Assembly: GCA_963783445.1 (NCBI GenBank)
Contig: CAWANP010000002.1
Span: forward strand, 806,001-870,000
DNA from: CAWANP01 sp963783445
GTDB taxonomy: Bacteria; Chloroflexota; Anaerolineae; JAAYZQ01
Length of the DNA: 64,000 bases
Reading direction: 5' to 3'
Part shown: positions 8,328-16,528 of the stretch, piece by piece
Numbering within the stretch: the first letter of the stretch is position 1
How the letters are laid out: each line of letters opens with the position of its first letter
The notes under the pieces: model-generated
The model's input: only the letters and a program-made list of their open reading frames with translations
The model's database searches: none
Told to the model about the DNA's origin: nothing
Program-made: the position numbers and the translations under genes

Positions 8328-9911
8328 ATGGAAATAGAGGAGCAAGTAACCGCCTGGTTGGCCCAACAGGATACCGATATCTATGTGGTCGGCGGCACGG
8401 TGCGGGACCGGTTGCTGGGACGCCCAGTCTACGACTTGGACCTTGCGATGGCCGGCGATGGTCTGATACTAGCCCGCCGGCTGGCCGACCGCTTTCGGGG
8501 CGCCTACTATCCTCTGGACGAGGCGCGGAAGACAGGGCGTGCGATCATGATCGGAACCAGCGGTCACCGTCTGGTCGTTGATGTCGCCTGTTTTCGTGGC
8601 TCAGAGCCTTCGGGCTCGTATTCTCTAGAGCAAAGCTTGGCCGCCGACTTGGACGACCGGGATTTTACTATCAACGCCCTGGCCGCTGACGTCCGTACCC
8701 TCGATGACATCGTTGACCGCCACGGAGGTTTGCATGATCTGGCTGCCGGCCTCATCCGTCCGGTGTCCGAGGGGAGTATTCGCAACGATCCCCTGCGCGC
8801 CTTGCGGGCGGTCCGCCTGGCAGCCGGGCTTGGTTTCTCGCTGGCAGCGGAGACCGTGATGCTCATCCGCCGCGACGGCGCAGCGCTGGACCAGGTGTCC
8901 GGCGAGCGCGTCCGCGATGAACTGGCTCGCCTGCTGGCTCTACCCCAGGCCGCTCGCTATCTGGCCCAACTGGAAACGCTGGGTTTGCTCAGCGTGATCT
9001 TTCCTGAATTGGAACCCTTGCGTGGTGAGGCCCAATCGGCGCCCCATCACCTGGACGTGTTGTCGCATTCGCTGGAGACCGTTCGAGCGCTAGATGCGCT
9101 ACTTGGCGCTCTGTCCTGCGACGCCGGAAGGGAGACGAAAAAGAAAGGACGCAAGACGATCGACAGTCTGCAGAGAGATGACCGGCGACGGGATGAAGAC
9201 GATATTCGGAGGCTGGCCGATACCCAATCTCCAATGCCCAATATCCACCTGGCAGCACTGGCCCCATTCGCCGGTCGGTTGCAGGCGCACATGAATCAGA
9301 GATTGGGCGAAGGGCGTCCGCGCTTGGTGACCCTCAAGCTGGCGGCGCTGCTGCATGATACGGGCAAGCCATCAGCGCGGACCGTGGATGAGGACGGGAG
9401 GATCCGCTTCATCGGCCACGAAGCAGAATCGGTCCGCATTACCGGCAACGTGCTGCAACGCCTTCGGTTCAACAAGGCCGAGGTACGGCTGGGGGGGGGC
9501 ATTGTCCGCCACCACATGCGACCCCTGTTGCTAGCGGAACAGGAAACTGTCTCCTCCCGGGCGGTCTATCGGTTCTTCCGCGATACAGGTGAGGCAGGGC
9601 CGGACGTGCTGTTGCATGCCTTGGGTGACCACGCGGCCACCTATCCCCCTGGTTCAGCGACAGAGTCCTGGTTTCGACTGGAATCCCTGACGGTCCGAAT
9701 GCTGGCGGACTACTATGACCGGCCTGAGGAGCGCGTCACCCCGCCGCTACTCATTGACGGGAATGACCTGATGGGCGAGTTTGAACTCGAGCCAGGCCCC
9801 CGGATCGGTGAGTTGCTGGAAGCTGTACGCGAGGCGCAGGTCAGCGGTGAGGTGCATACCCTTGAGCAAGCCCTGGCGCTGGTCCGTTCCCAACTGATCG
9901 GGGAGCCCTGA
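8328..9911 (+). CDS. cca: CCA-adding enzyme / poly(A) polymerase family with HD domain
   Basis: tRNA nucleotidyltransferase that adds or repairs the 3' CCA end of tRNAs. The N-terminal catalytic head shows YVVGGTVRDRLLGR, the metal-binding DLDLAMAG, RDFTINALA and NDPLRALRAVRLAAG. The C-terminal half has an HD phosphohydrolase domain with LLHDTGKPSA and, further on, IVRHHMRP. At 527 residues it is longer than the usual 450-480. A hydrophilic stretch rich in K/R/D (about residues 262-306, 9115-9250) interrupts the link between the two halves. Its DNA includes a low-complexity ccaatctccaatgcccaat run, suggesting an in-frame insertion. The ATG is preceded by GAGG. Convergent with the prenyl synthase gene. 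Confidence 0.9.
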   Translation: MEIEEQVTAWLAQQDTDIYVVGGTVRDRLLGRPVYDLDLAMAGDGLILARRLADRFRGAYYPLDEARKTGRAIMIGTSGHRLVVDVACFRGSEPSGSYSLEQSLAADLDDRDFTINALAADVRTLDDIVDRHGGLHDLAAGLIRPVSEGSIRNDPLRALRAVRLAAGLGFSLAAETVMLIRRDGAALDQVSGERVRDELARLLALPQAARYLAQLETLGLLSVIFPELEPLRGEAQSAPHHLDVLSHSLETVRALDALLGALSCDAGRETKKKGRKTIDSLQRDDRRRDEDDIRRLADTQSPMPNIHLAALAPFAGRLQAHMNQRLGEGRPRLVTLKLAALLHDTGKPSARTVDEDGRIRFIGHEAESVRITGNVLQRLRFNKAEVRLGGGIVRHHMRPLLLAEQETVSSRAVYRFFRDTGEAGPDVLLHALGDHAATYPPGSATESWFRLESLTVRMLADYYDRPEERVTPPLLIDGNDLMGEFELEPGPRIGELLEAVREAQVSGEVHTLEQALALVRSQLIGEP

Positions 9912-9949
9912 TCGAGCTGATTTACTGGCCGGCGATGCCCATGCGGTCA

Positions 9950-10987
9950 TCATGTCGCTCGACCTAACAACGACGCTGCCAGTTCGCATAGGTGCGACTG
10001 AGCGGCGTTCGTGATCCCGGTCTGCTCCAGGCTCTTGAGGGCCTGGCGATAGAATGTCTCAGCCATCTCTTGGGAATATTGGCGGGCGCCAAGCCCATCC
10101 AAGAGTTCCAGAGCGGTTTCAATGCCGGATGCGTCCAGTGGCCCCTCATGGGCATAAAGTTGGGCCAGCTGTATGGCTGCTCTGTGGTCGGAGTGGTTGA
10201 GGGCGTACACCACCGGCAGAGTCTTTTTCTTGTCCCGGATATCGGTGGCCGCCGACTTGCCCGTCATCTGGGGATCCCCCCAGGTTCCGAGGATATCATC
10301 CTGGATCTGAAAGGCCATGCCCAAGTTCTCGCCAAAGCCATAGTAGTCGCCGATGCAGTCCGGGTCATCGGTGGCGACAATGGCCCCCAGTTGTGCAGAC
10401 GCTGCCAAAAGCGCCGCGGTTTTGTGCCGGATCATCCACTGGTACTGATCGAGATCCACATCAAGATGCTCCTCAAAACTCATGTCAAAGAACTGGCCCT
10501 CACACAATGCCAGGCAGGCCTGGTCAAGGACCAGGGAAGCCGCTTGCTGGCGGCCCAGTGGTACACCCCTGTCACTCAATCGGTACAGGGACAGGCGCGC
10601 TAGAACGAACAGACCGTCGCCCACGTTGATGCCATGGGCCGCTCCCCAGATGTCCCATACTGCACGACGGCCGCGCCGGAACGGACTGCCATCCTGGATG
10701 TCGTCATGGACCAGGGAGAAATTGTGTACCAGTTCCAGGGCACTGGCCGCGGGCAATGCCCGTTGTGGATCGCCGCCTGCCGCTTCGCAGGCAAGCAGGC
10801 ATAGCATCGGGCGAAGGCGCTTGCCACTGTTGGCCTGGAGCGCGCGCAACTCCTCGTCAACCCAGCCCAGATGGTAGCGCATGATGCCATAGTAGGGGGC
10901 CAGGCTGTGGTGGGGAATGCGCACAACTTGCTGCAGATCGTCTTCAATCTGGGGTAGGAATCGGTCGAATGTCTCGTCCAAGCTCAT
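9950..10987 (-). CDS. Polyprenyl diphosphate synthase (short-chain, probably GGPP/FPP)
   Basis: Trans-prenyltransferase that condenses isopentenyl diphosphate with allylic diphosphates; 345 residues, cytoplasmic. The first Asp-rich motif is LVHDDIQDGSPFRRG and the second is FQIQDDILGTWGD; GKRLRPMLCLLA and DKKKTLPVVYAL are also family signatures. A Phe lies five residues before the first Asp-rich motif, a position where an aromatic residue usually limits products to C15-C20. The chain length remains an inference. The ATG at 10987 has AGGAG upstream; a 17-residue extension in the same frame is unlikely. It follows the IPP isomerase gene by 80 bp on the same strand, so the two form an isoprenoid operon. 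Confidence 0.9.
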   Translation of the reverse strand: MSLDETFDRFLPQIEDDLQQVVRIPHHSLAPYYGIMRYHLGWVDEELRALQANSGKRLRPMLCLLACEAAGGDPQRALPAASALELVHNFSLVHDDIQDGSPFRRGRRAVWDIWGAAHGINVGDGLFVLARLSLYRLSDRGVPLGRQQAASLVLDQACLALCEGQFFDMSFEEHLDVDLDQYQWMIRHKTAALLAASAQLGAIVATDDPDCIGDYYGFGENLGMAFQIQDDILGTWGDPQMTGKSAATDIRDKKKTLPVVYALNHSDHRAAIQLAQLYAHEGPLDASGIETALELLDGLGARQYSQEMAETFYRQALKSLEQTGITNAAQSHLCELAASLLGRAT

Positions 10988-11067
10988 GATGGCGCTCCTG
11001 TCACAGGGTCGGGGACGTGCGGGTGACCGGGGGCACAATTCGTGCTCTGGCCTTTTTGCTCACAGGC

Positions 11068-12093
11068 TCACCTTGCCGCGGACCTTAGCGCAGGAGTACC
11101 TTTGAGGTCCTGTATAGTGGTGATGCCACTGCAGAACATGGCGATCCTGAGCATGTCGGCGAGTTCTTGGGCCAGATCTGCGACAGCCTGAGCGGAGACG
11201 TTGGCCGCCTTCAGGAACGGTCCGGCCAGCCCTCCCAGGTCGGCGCCCAGGGCCAGGGACTTGGCCAAATCCATGCCGCTACGCAGTCCGCCGCTGGCAA
11301 CCAGTGGAATGTCGGGGAGGGCAGCCCGCACCTGGACCACAGCCTCTGCCGTTGGGATTCCCCAATGGGCGAATTCAGCGCATAGCCGCTGGCGCTGCTC
11401 GGTGGGGGCGCGGTACATCTCCACCTGGCTCCATGAGGTGCCGCCGGATCCGGCCACGTCGATAGCGCTCACGCCAGCATCCACCAGGTGCCGGGCCACG
11501 CCCGCCGAAATGCCCCAACCTACTTCTTTGGCCACAACCGGCACATCCAGCCCGCGGCACACGGCCTCAATCTTTGCCAATAGTCCCCGCCAGTCCGTAT
11601 TTCCGTCAACTTGCAAAGCCTCTTGCAGGGGGTTCAGGTGCAAGATCAGCGCGTCGGCTTTGACCAGATCTACCGCGCGCTGGCATTCCTCGAGACCAAA
11701 TCCGGTGTTCAGGTTGGCCGCGCCCAAGTTGGCCAAGAGGAGGATGTCAGGCGCTCGGTGGCGGACACGGAAAGTGTCTACTAGATGCGGCGCCTCTAGC
11801 GCCGCCCGCACAGAGCCCAAGCCCATGGCCATGCCTGCCGCCTGGGCGCCCTCAGCCAGGTGAAGATTGATGCGTTGGGCCTCGGTGGTGCCGCCCGTCA
11901 TGGACGAAATCAACAGGGGCAGCCGTAACGGTTTCCCCAGGAATGAGGTAGACAAGTCCACGTCGTCCAATGCAATCTGAGGCAGGGCGTTGTGGACAAA
12001 GCGGTAGCTTTCCAGGCCAGAGGTTATCTGGGGAAAGTCCACGTTCTGATCCAGGTTGATTGCCAGATGCTCCAGTTTCCGCTGCTCCAGCAT
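11068..12093 (-). CDS. fni: Type 2 isopentenyl-diphosphate delta-isomerase (FMN-dependent)
   Basis: Interconverts isopentenyl and dimethylallyl diphosphate using FMN and NAD(P)H. The 341-residue protein starting MLEQRKLEHLAINLDQNVDF is the normal length for type 2 enzymes. Motifs are LLISSMTGGT, MGLGSVRAAL, HLNPLQEALQ-VDGNTDW, VAKEVGWGIS, DVAGSGGTSW and ASGGLRSGMDLAKSLALGAD, which together line the FMN and phosphate sites of this TIM barrel. I chose the ATG at 12093 because GGGGGCAGG lies just upstream and homologues begin at this motif; the frame is open to 12177. The gene supplies both substrates for the downstream prenyl synthase. Confidence 0.93.
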   Translation of the reverse strand: MLEQRKLEHLAINLDQNVDFPQITSGLESYRFVHNALPQIALDDVDLSTSFLGKPLRLPLLISSMTGGTTEAQRINLHLAEGAQAAGMAMGLGSVRAALEAPHLVDTFRVRHRAPDILLLANLGAANLNTGFGLEECQRAVDLVKADALILHLNPLQEALQVDGNTDWRGLLAKIEAVCRGLDVPVVAKEVGWGISAGVARHLVDAGVSAIDVAGSGGTSWSQVEMYRAPTEQRQRLCAEFAHWGIPTAEAVVQVRAALPDIPLVASGGLRSGMDLAKSLALGADLGGLAGPFLKAANVSAQAVADLAQELADMLRIAMFCSGITTIQDLKGTPALRSAAR

Positions 12094-12251
12094 CCTGCCC
12101 CCGTAACTTTCCATCAAGTGGCGTGTTGTACGAAAATGAGTCTCTGTTCCCAGGGATGGGTACAGTCCACAATCCATGGGACAAAGGCTGTCGTTCGCGC
12201 ATCTTACCAGGGGTGCTCCAGAATGTCAAACGAGTTGACGCGTCGAGGGAC

Positions 12252-12280
12252 TTGACACTGCCGACCATCCCTGGTAGAAT
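12252..12280 (+). promoter_or_regulatory. Sigma70-type promoter for acpP
   Basis: A consensus TTGACA (12252-12257) and TAGAAT (12275-12280) separated by exactly 17 bases, about 90 bp upstream of the acyl carrier protein start. Confidence 0.75.
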
Positions 12281-12371
12281 GGGCCGATCATGAACACCAG
12301 TAAGACGAGGCCGTGGATTCAAGACGCATGGAATGAGTCCGGCAACATATTACCCAGGAGGTGCTGTAGAG

Positions 12372-12632
12372 ATGGCTGACATTAGCAAGGAGGAGCTCTA
12401 TGATCAAGTCAAGGACGTGATCGTAGAGCAATTGGGCGTTGACCCGGAGAAGGTCGTTCCGGAAGCGCGTTTCCGCGAGGATCTGGAAGCTGACTCGTTG
12501 GACCAGGTCGAGCTGATCATGGAGTTTGAGGATGTGTTCGGCGGCGAGATCTCGGACGAGGAAGCGCAGCAGATCAGGACGGTGGGTCAGGCTGTTGATT
12601 ACCTTTACCTGCGCATGGAGGAGGGTGAATAG
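12372..12632 (+). CDS. acpP: Acyl carrier protein
   Basis: Small acidic cytoplasmic protein of 86 residues that carries acyl chains on a 4'-phosphopantetheine arm during fatty acid synthesis. The modification site is the Ser in EADSLDQVELIMEFED, the universal DSL motif. The N-terminus (MADISKEELYDQVKDVIVEQ) and length are typical. The ATG at 12372 has a strong AGGAGGTG eight bases upstream; a 13-residue extension is in frame but lacks support. It stands alone, with a good promoter upstream and a hairpin downstream. No fab genes lie beside it, so involvement in a specialised pathway cannot be excluded. Confidence 0.93.
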   Translation: MADISKEELYDQVKDVIVEQLGVDPEKVVPEARFREDLEADSLDQVELIMEFEDVFGGEISDEEAQQIRTVGQAVDYLYLRMEEGE

Positions 12633-12655
12633 CCAGCGCTATTTGCCACGAGAGA

Positions 12656-12701
12656 CAAAGACGCTGGGGACTGGCCGTGGGGCCGGTCTCCAGCGTCTTT
12701 G
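12656..12701. terminator. Strong hairpin downstream of acpP
   Basis: An inverted repeat of about 20 bp per arm (caaagacgctgg ... ccagcgtctttg) with a GTGG-type loop begins 23 bp after the acpP stop. It ends in a short T-run (gtctttg) rather than a full T-tract. Confidence 0.7.
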
Positions 12702-12892
12702 TGCAGGGCAGGGCCTAGTTCCAGTCGATGCCGCGCGATGCTTGCTGCCCTGACCGTTGAGGGCATCACCAACGCAATGTCTGCAGGGCCCTTGGCTGCC
12801 CGAGTTTTGCCGAGGCGGATGGGCCGGCCGTACTGGGACTGTCTGAGTGCCAAGTGCAGACTGGGAAGACCATTGGACGTTGGGCATAACCT

Positions 12893-13501
12893 ATGGAGAA
12901 CAGTGTCGTCATTCTGGCCGGGGGCAAGAGTTCCAGACTGGGCAAGGACAAATCGTTCCTGCTGGTGGATGGGCAACCCCTGGTGGCCCGCGTCGTCGAA
13001 AAGCTATCCCTCTTGAGTGACGACCTAGTCGTCGTTACCAATAATCCAGTGCGCTACGAGCCATTGGCCCTGCCCGCGCGCCTGGTACCGGATGAACGGC
13101 GAGGTGAAGGTTCGTTGATGGGCCTCTACTCCGGGTTGAAAGCGGCTCGTCATAGCCAGGTATTGGCGGTTGCCTGTGACATGCCCTTCCTCAGCCTGCC
13201 GCTTCTGCGCTACATGCTTCCCCTGGCTGAGGGACACGACGTGGTCATCCCCCGTGTTCGTGGTTACCTGGAGCCGCTCCACGCTGTGTACAGTACGACC
13301 TGTCTGCCGGCGATGGCTCGCCTGCTGGCCGAGGGCCAGCACCAGATCATTGCCTTTTTCCACGAGGTACAGGTCCGGTACGTGGAGGAAGATGAGGTGG
13401 ACAGATACGATCCTCACCATCTGTCGTTCATCAACGTGAATACCCCCGAGGATTGGGAGCGGGTTCAGCAGCTTCTGAGAGAAAAGAACGGCCGACCTTA
13501 A
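12893..13501 (+). CDS. mobA: Molybdenum cofactor guanylyltransferase (MobA-like)
   Basis: Transfers GMP from GTP to molybdopterin to make the guanine dinucleotide form of the cofactor. The 202-residue protein opens with the nucleotidyltransferase signature VVILAGGKSSRLGKDKSFL and has VPDERRGEGSLMGLYSGL and VACDMPFLSLPLL (the metal-binding Asp), all typical of MobA. It ends with FINVNTPEDW, the conserved C-terminal element. The ribosome site is weak. No other molybdenum genes are nearby, so it may serve enzymes encoded elsewhere. Its stop codon overlaps the convergent uridine-kinase stop within TTAA. Confidence 0.87.
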   Translation: MENSVVILAGGKSSRLGKDKSFLLVDGQPLVARVVEKLSLLSDDLVVVTNNPVRYEPLALPARLVPDERRGEGSLMGLYSGLKAARHSQVLAVACDMPFLSLPLLRYMLPLAEGHDVVIPRVRGYLEPLHAVYSTTCLPAMARLLAEGQHQIIAFFHEVQVRYVEEDEVDRYDPHHLSFINVNTPEDWERVQQLLREKNGRP

Positions 13502-14871
13502 TATTCGTAGCAACTGCCGCCAATGAACTCGCGCAAGGGGGAGGTCGGTGGAATCACTCTCTCATCCAGTTCCTCGATGGGGGCAACGGAAGCCAGAAGT
13601 GCATGGACGCGCGCTGCGCGCTCGTACGCGTCAACCCGCAGCGGATCCCCCTTGTACTCTTGGGCCCATTGGGCAAAGTGATCCAGAAGCCTGCGGCGCA
13701 TGACCGGCAGCTCGTAGGCCAGCGCGCCGTTGACGATATAATCAGTCGTGTTGGCGTAGGGGATGATGTTGCGCATCTCGCTGCTGCGCACATAGTGCCA
13801 GTGCTCCAGTGTGCTTCTGGGATCGCTCGCACGGTGCACAGCATCGCGGACAATTCGGCGCATGAGCCGCAGGTCCGTCCAGCGGACCATGCGGTCATCG
13901 GGACCTTTCATCTGCAGTAGGGTTTCGATGTAGAGTTTGAACTTGAGCACGTCATCAATGGACTCGGTCATGGCCGGGTAGAGGCCGTGCAGACTATCGA
14001 TGAGGATGATGTCGTTGGACCTGATGTGCATCGGCGTGACAATGTCGCGACGTCGATTGGCTTTGAAGTCATAAGATGGAATGCAGACCTCTTCCCCGGC
14101 GACCAGACGTACAAGGTGCTCGTTGACGAGGTTCAGGTCCAGGGCTTGGGGAGTCTCCCAGTCATAGTCTCCGAATTCATCCTTGGGATGAAGTTCCGCG
14201 TCAAAGAAATAGTTGTCTACGTTGAGAGTGACCAAGCTCAGGCCGACTTTGGCCAGCTTTTGGCCCAGTTTGATCGTTGTCGTCGTTTTGCCGGATGACG
14301 ATGGGCCGGCGATGATGACCACCCTGACTTGATCCCTCCGCTCAGCGATGAGCTGGGCAGCCGTATCGATGTCCTCCTGGTAGGCGCGATCCGATTCTTG
14401 CACGATGTGGGCGAACTCCCCCTGTGTGATGCGTGCGTTCAGGCTGGATATGGTGTGCAAATCGTGGTCTACGGACCAGTTCAGCACCTGGTAGATCTTG
14501 CGCCAGGGAATGTTTGCCGAATGCCGCCAGTCCCGGGAGATCTTTTCCCGGCGCCCGTTTGCCCGCTCTTCGCGATAGAGGATGTAAGCCTTGGCTACTT
14601 TGGCGTGGCCGTTTTCGATCAGTACTTTCTCGACCAGGTCCTGAATTTCTTCGACGGTGGGGTCCTGGCCTGGGGGTGTAGTTTGCTCAAGCAGGGTCAC
14701 TACCTGCTCGGTGAGACCCTCGGCAGTTGAGCGATCACGTCCGCCTACCGCCACCGCCGCCCTGTAGATGGCATTGGTGATGCGTTCCGGAATAAAGGGC
14801 ACCACATCGCCCGTTCGCTTGATGACGTGTGTGATTGGCGACCCGATTCCGGGATCGTTCTCAGGCTCCAT
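13498..14871 (-). CDS. ATP-cone domain fused to uridine kinase-like P-loop domain
   Basis: A 457-residue protein. The first ~95 residues are an ATP-cone domain (HVIKRTGDVVPFIPERITNA, then VEEIQDLVEKVLIENGH), the regulatory nucleotide-sensing module known from ribonucleotide reductases. The C-terminal domain is a phosphoribulokinase/uridine kinase-type P-loop kinase: IIAGPSSSGKTTTTIKLG, LNVDNYFFD, DILIDSLHGLYPAM-like and RLMRRIVRDAVHR, ending REFIGGSCYEY. A middle segment (WRKIYQVLNWSVDHDLHTIS) links them. Substrate is unknown; phosphorylation of uridine or another nucleoside under adenine-nucleotide control is a guess. The start at 14871 has GAGGAG upstream. Confidence 0.85.
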   Translation of the reverse strand: MEPENDPGIGSPITHVIKRTGDVVPFIPERITNAIYRAAVAVGGRDRSTAEGLTEQVVTLLEQTTPPGQDPTVEEIQDLVEKVLIENGHAKVAKAYILYREERANGRREKISRDWRHSANIPWRKIYQVLNWSVDHDLHTISSLNARITQGEFAHIVQESDRAYQEDIDTAAQLIAERRDQVRVVIIAGPSSSGKTTTTIKLGQKLAKVGLSLVTLNVDNYFFDAELHPKDEFGDYDWETPQALDLNLVNEHLVRLVAGEEVCIPSYDFKANRRRDIVTPMHIRSNDIILIDSLHGLYPAMTESIDDVLKFKLYIETLLQMKGPDDRMVRWTDLRLMRRIVRDAVHRASDPRSTLEHWHYVRSSEMRNIIPYANTTDYIVNGALAYELPVMRRRLLDHFAQWAQEYKGDPLRVDAYERAARVHALLASVAPIEELDERVIPPTSPLREFIGGSCYEY

Positions 14872-14927
14872 GTCTATCTCCTCACCACAAGTTTGAGATG
14901 GAGGGAAAAATGTTGTTGTCTTTGAGT

Positions 14928-14967
14928 GTGGAGCAAAAGGTGGGCGGAGCCCCACCTTTTGCTCCAC
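14928..14967. terminator. Long hairpin between tmRNA and the uridine-kinase gene
   Basis: Seventeen-base perfect arms (gtggagcaaaaggtggg and its complement) around a six-base loop. It lies 66 bp beyond the tmRNA 3' end and about 57 bp before the kinase start, both on the minus strand. No T-tract follows. Confidence 0.65.
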
Positions 14968-15032
14968 GTCTTTAGAGTGTACCGGTACAATGAACACAAC
15001 AGGGGAGCGGCAACGTACCCACTCCCCTGAGC

Positions 15033-15434
15033 TGGTGGAGATGGCGGGAGTCGAACCCGCGTCCAGAAGATTCGGAAAGGAACATACTACAAGCTTAGTT
15101 GATCATTTGGCTCTCACCTTTCAAGTCGCCGACCAACAGGCTACTATCAAGGCCAGCCGACACGGGGCACATAGTATCCCCGCCTTTGTTCCCACTTATC
15201 GGCGTCTGTGGGAACGCACTCCCGGTTTGCTGTCGCCCGCTAACTCCCCCCCGGGATCGGGAAAGCGCGGACGTGACCGTCTAGCGGTCAAGCTTTCGCC
15301 TTACCAACTAAGCGGCAAGGGCGAGAGCTGGTGTGCGCGTTTTGGCACTTGTTTTTTGCCCGTTTTTAACGCGGTCCAGGCGCCTCGGCTTGCAGTTCCA
15401 GCCCAGCCCCCCCTGTCGAAACCATTTCATCCCC
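15033..15434 (-). ncRNA. ssrA: tmRNA (ssrA)
   Basis: Transfer-messenger RNA that rescues stalled ribosomes and tags the incomplete protein. The 5' end GGGGATGAAATGGTTTCGAC and the 3' end GGGTTCGACTCCCGCCATCT followed by CCACCA are diagnostic. The first seven bases pair with the last seven before the discriminator (one G-U). The CCA is encoded. The embedded reading frame ends TPALALAA followed by TAG at 15308-15310; the tag is probably AKTRTPALALAA, with GCC as resume codon, although the exact resume point is inferred. Length of about 402 nt is normal for a one-piece tmRNA with several pseudoknots. Confidence 0.95.
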
Positions 15435-15560
15435 AAGCTGGTTGGCGGAAACATTATACCACATCCGGACAGATTGGCAAAATACGGCGCGTCCTCAGGC
15501 CGGCCAGACCTGTGCGGCAGGGCATTTCGCACCCGTCACGGAACTTCAAGTGGGCCTGCG

Positions 15561-16526
15561 CTACTTTTCAGTGCCCGTCAGCTCTTGCTTCTGCATCCAG
15601 GCCGGTAGGTGATCCCGCAACCGAGCAGCCAGCGCTGCTCCCTCTTCGGGATCCATCTGCAGGATGCCTTTCTGGCCAGCATCGACCAGGGCCAGTTGTT
15701 GCTGCTCCAGGGAGACGCCCGGTGGGCAGGGAACCACGTGCCAGTGTACGTGGGCGTTGGCCTCTTGGCTGCCCAGGGAAAGAAGGTAGACCCGCTCGGG
15801 CTTCAGGGCAAGCCGCACTGCCTCTGCCACGGCGTGGACGATGCGCTGCAAGGAAAAGTATTGGTGCAGCGAAAAGTCGCCAGTGACTTGTTCAAGATGA
15901 GCGGCAGGCGCCACCAGAACGTAGCCATAGACAGTAGGGAACCGGTTCAAGAAAGCAATGGCTTCCTTGTTCTGCCAGACGATATGATGCTGGGCCAGCG
16001 TGGGATCGCGCTCAATCAGGCGGCAGATGAAGCAGCCCTGGGCCACCTCTTGGAGGTAGTCATCCACCTCGAAGCTCGCTCGCGGCGGGGAACTCAGTAC
16101 GCCTGCAGCGCGCAGGGCCTCGGCGATGATGCGCTGGTCCCCGGCCGGATCCCGGCGCAGTCGTCCCTGATTGTCGGTTTCAAAGCCCCTGTGGTCGAGG
16201 ATGACCAATTGCATGTTGTTGGCGTCCGCCCAAGCCTGCCGGCGCTGATCGTACAACCTCCGTTGGTGGCCGCGCGAAATCCCGCTCACCGTGGTACCTT
16301 CATCCATGATGGGCACGGGGGCGCTGTGCTGCCGTTCCCAGTACTCTACGATCAATCGGTGCCGGGGAAAGTATCCGTCGACCGGTAGGGTCCTACGCCT
16401 GCCGTCCTTGCCTGGATCGCCCAGTAGCGTGGGAAAGCGGTGTTGCCAGCGGTAGTCGGGCTCAGCCAGGATCCTGGCTACCAGATCGAGGATGTACTTT
16501 TCGTCGCTTTCAGCGCGAGGAGGCAT
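15561..16526 (-). CDS. HIT-family protein with N-terminal DUF559/Vsr-like nuclease domain
   Basis: A 321-residue two-domain protein. Residues about 165-300 are a histidine-triad nucleotide hydrolase/transferase domain: CFICRLIERDP, FLNRFPTVYGYVLVAPAAH and QEANAHVHWHVVPCPPG, with the catalytic H-x-H-x-H at about residues 259-263. Residues 1-150 resemble a PD-(D/E)XK nuclease of the DUF559/Vsr type: Asp50 in LPVDGYFP, Glu61 in RLIVEYWERQH, and a helix YDQRRQAWADANNMQLVIL. No close precedent for this pairing comes to mind, and the nuclease assignment is an inference from motif spacing. The ATG at 16526 has GAGGTG upstream and lies 2 bp after the preceding gene, making it last of a four-gene operon. 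Confidence 0.75.
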   Translation of the reverse strand: MPPRAESDEKYILDLVARILAEPDYRWQHRFPTLLGDPGKDGRRRTLPVDGYFPRHRLIVEYWERQHSAPVPIMDEGTTVSGISRGHQRRLYDQRRQAWADANNMQLVILDHRGFETDNQGRLRRDPAGDQRIIAEALRAAGVLSSPPRASFEVDDYLQEVAQGCFICRLIERDPTLAQHHIVWQNKEAIAFLNRFPTVYGYVLVAPAAHLEQVTGDFSLHQYFSLQRIVHAVAEAVRLALKPERVYLLSLGSQEANAHVHWHVVPCPPGVSLEQQQLALVDAGQKGILQMDPEEGAALAARLRDHLPAWMQKQELTGTEK

Positions 16527-16528
16527 GG

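Noticed and set aside
14990..15886. 298-residue plus-strand open frame across the tmRNA
   Set aside because: It overlaps the tmRNA and the HIT-fusion gene and has no protein-family character.
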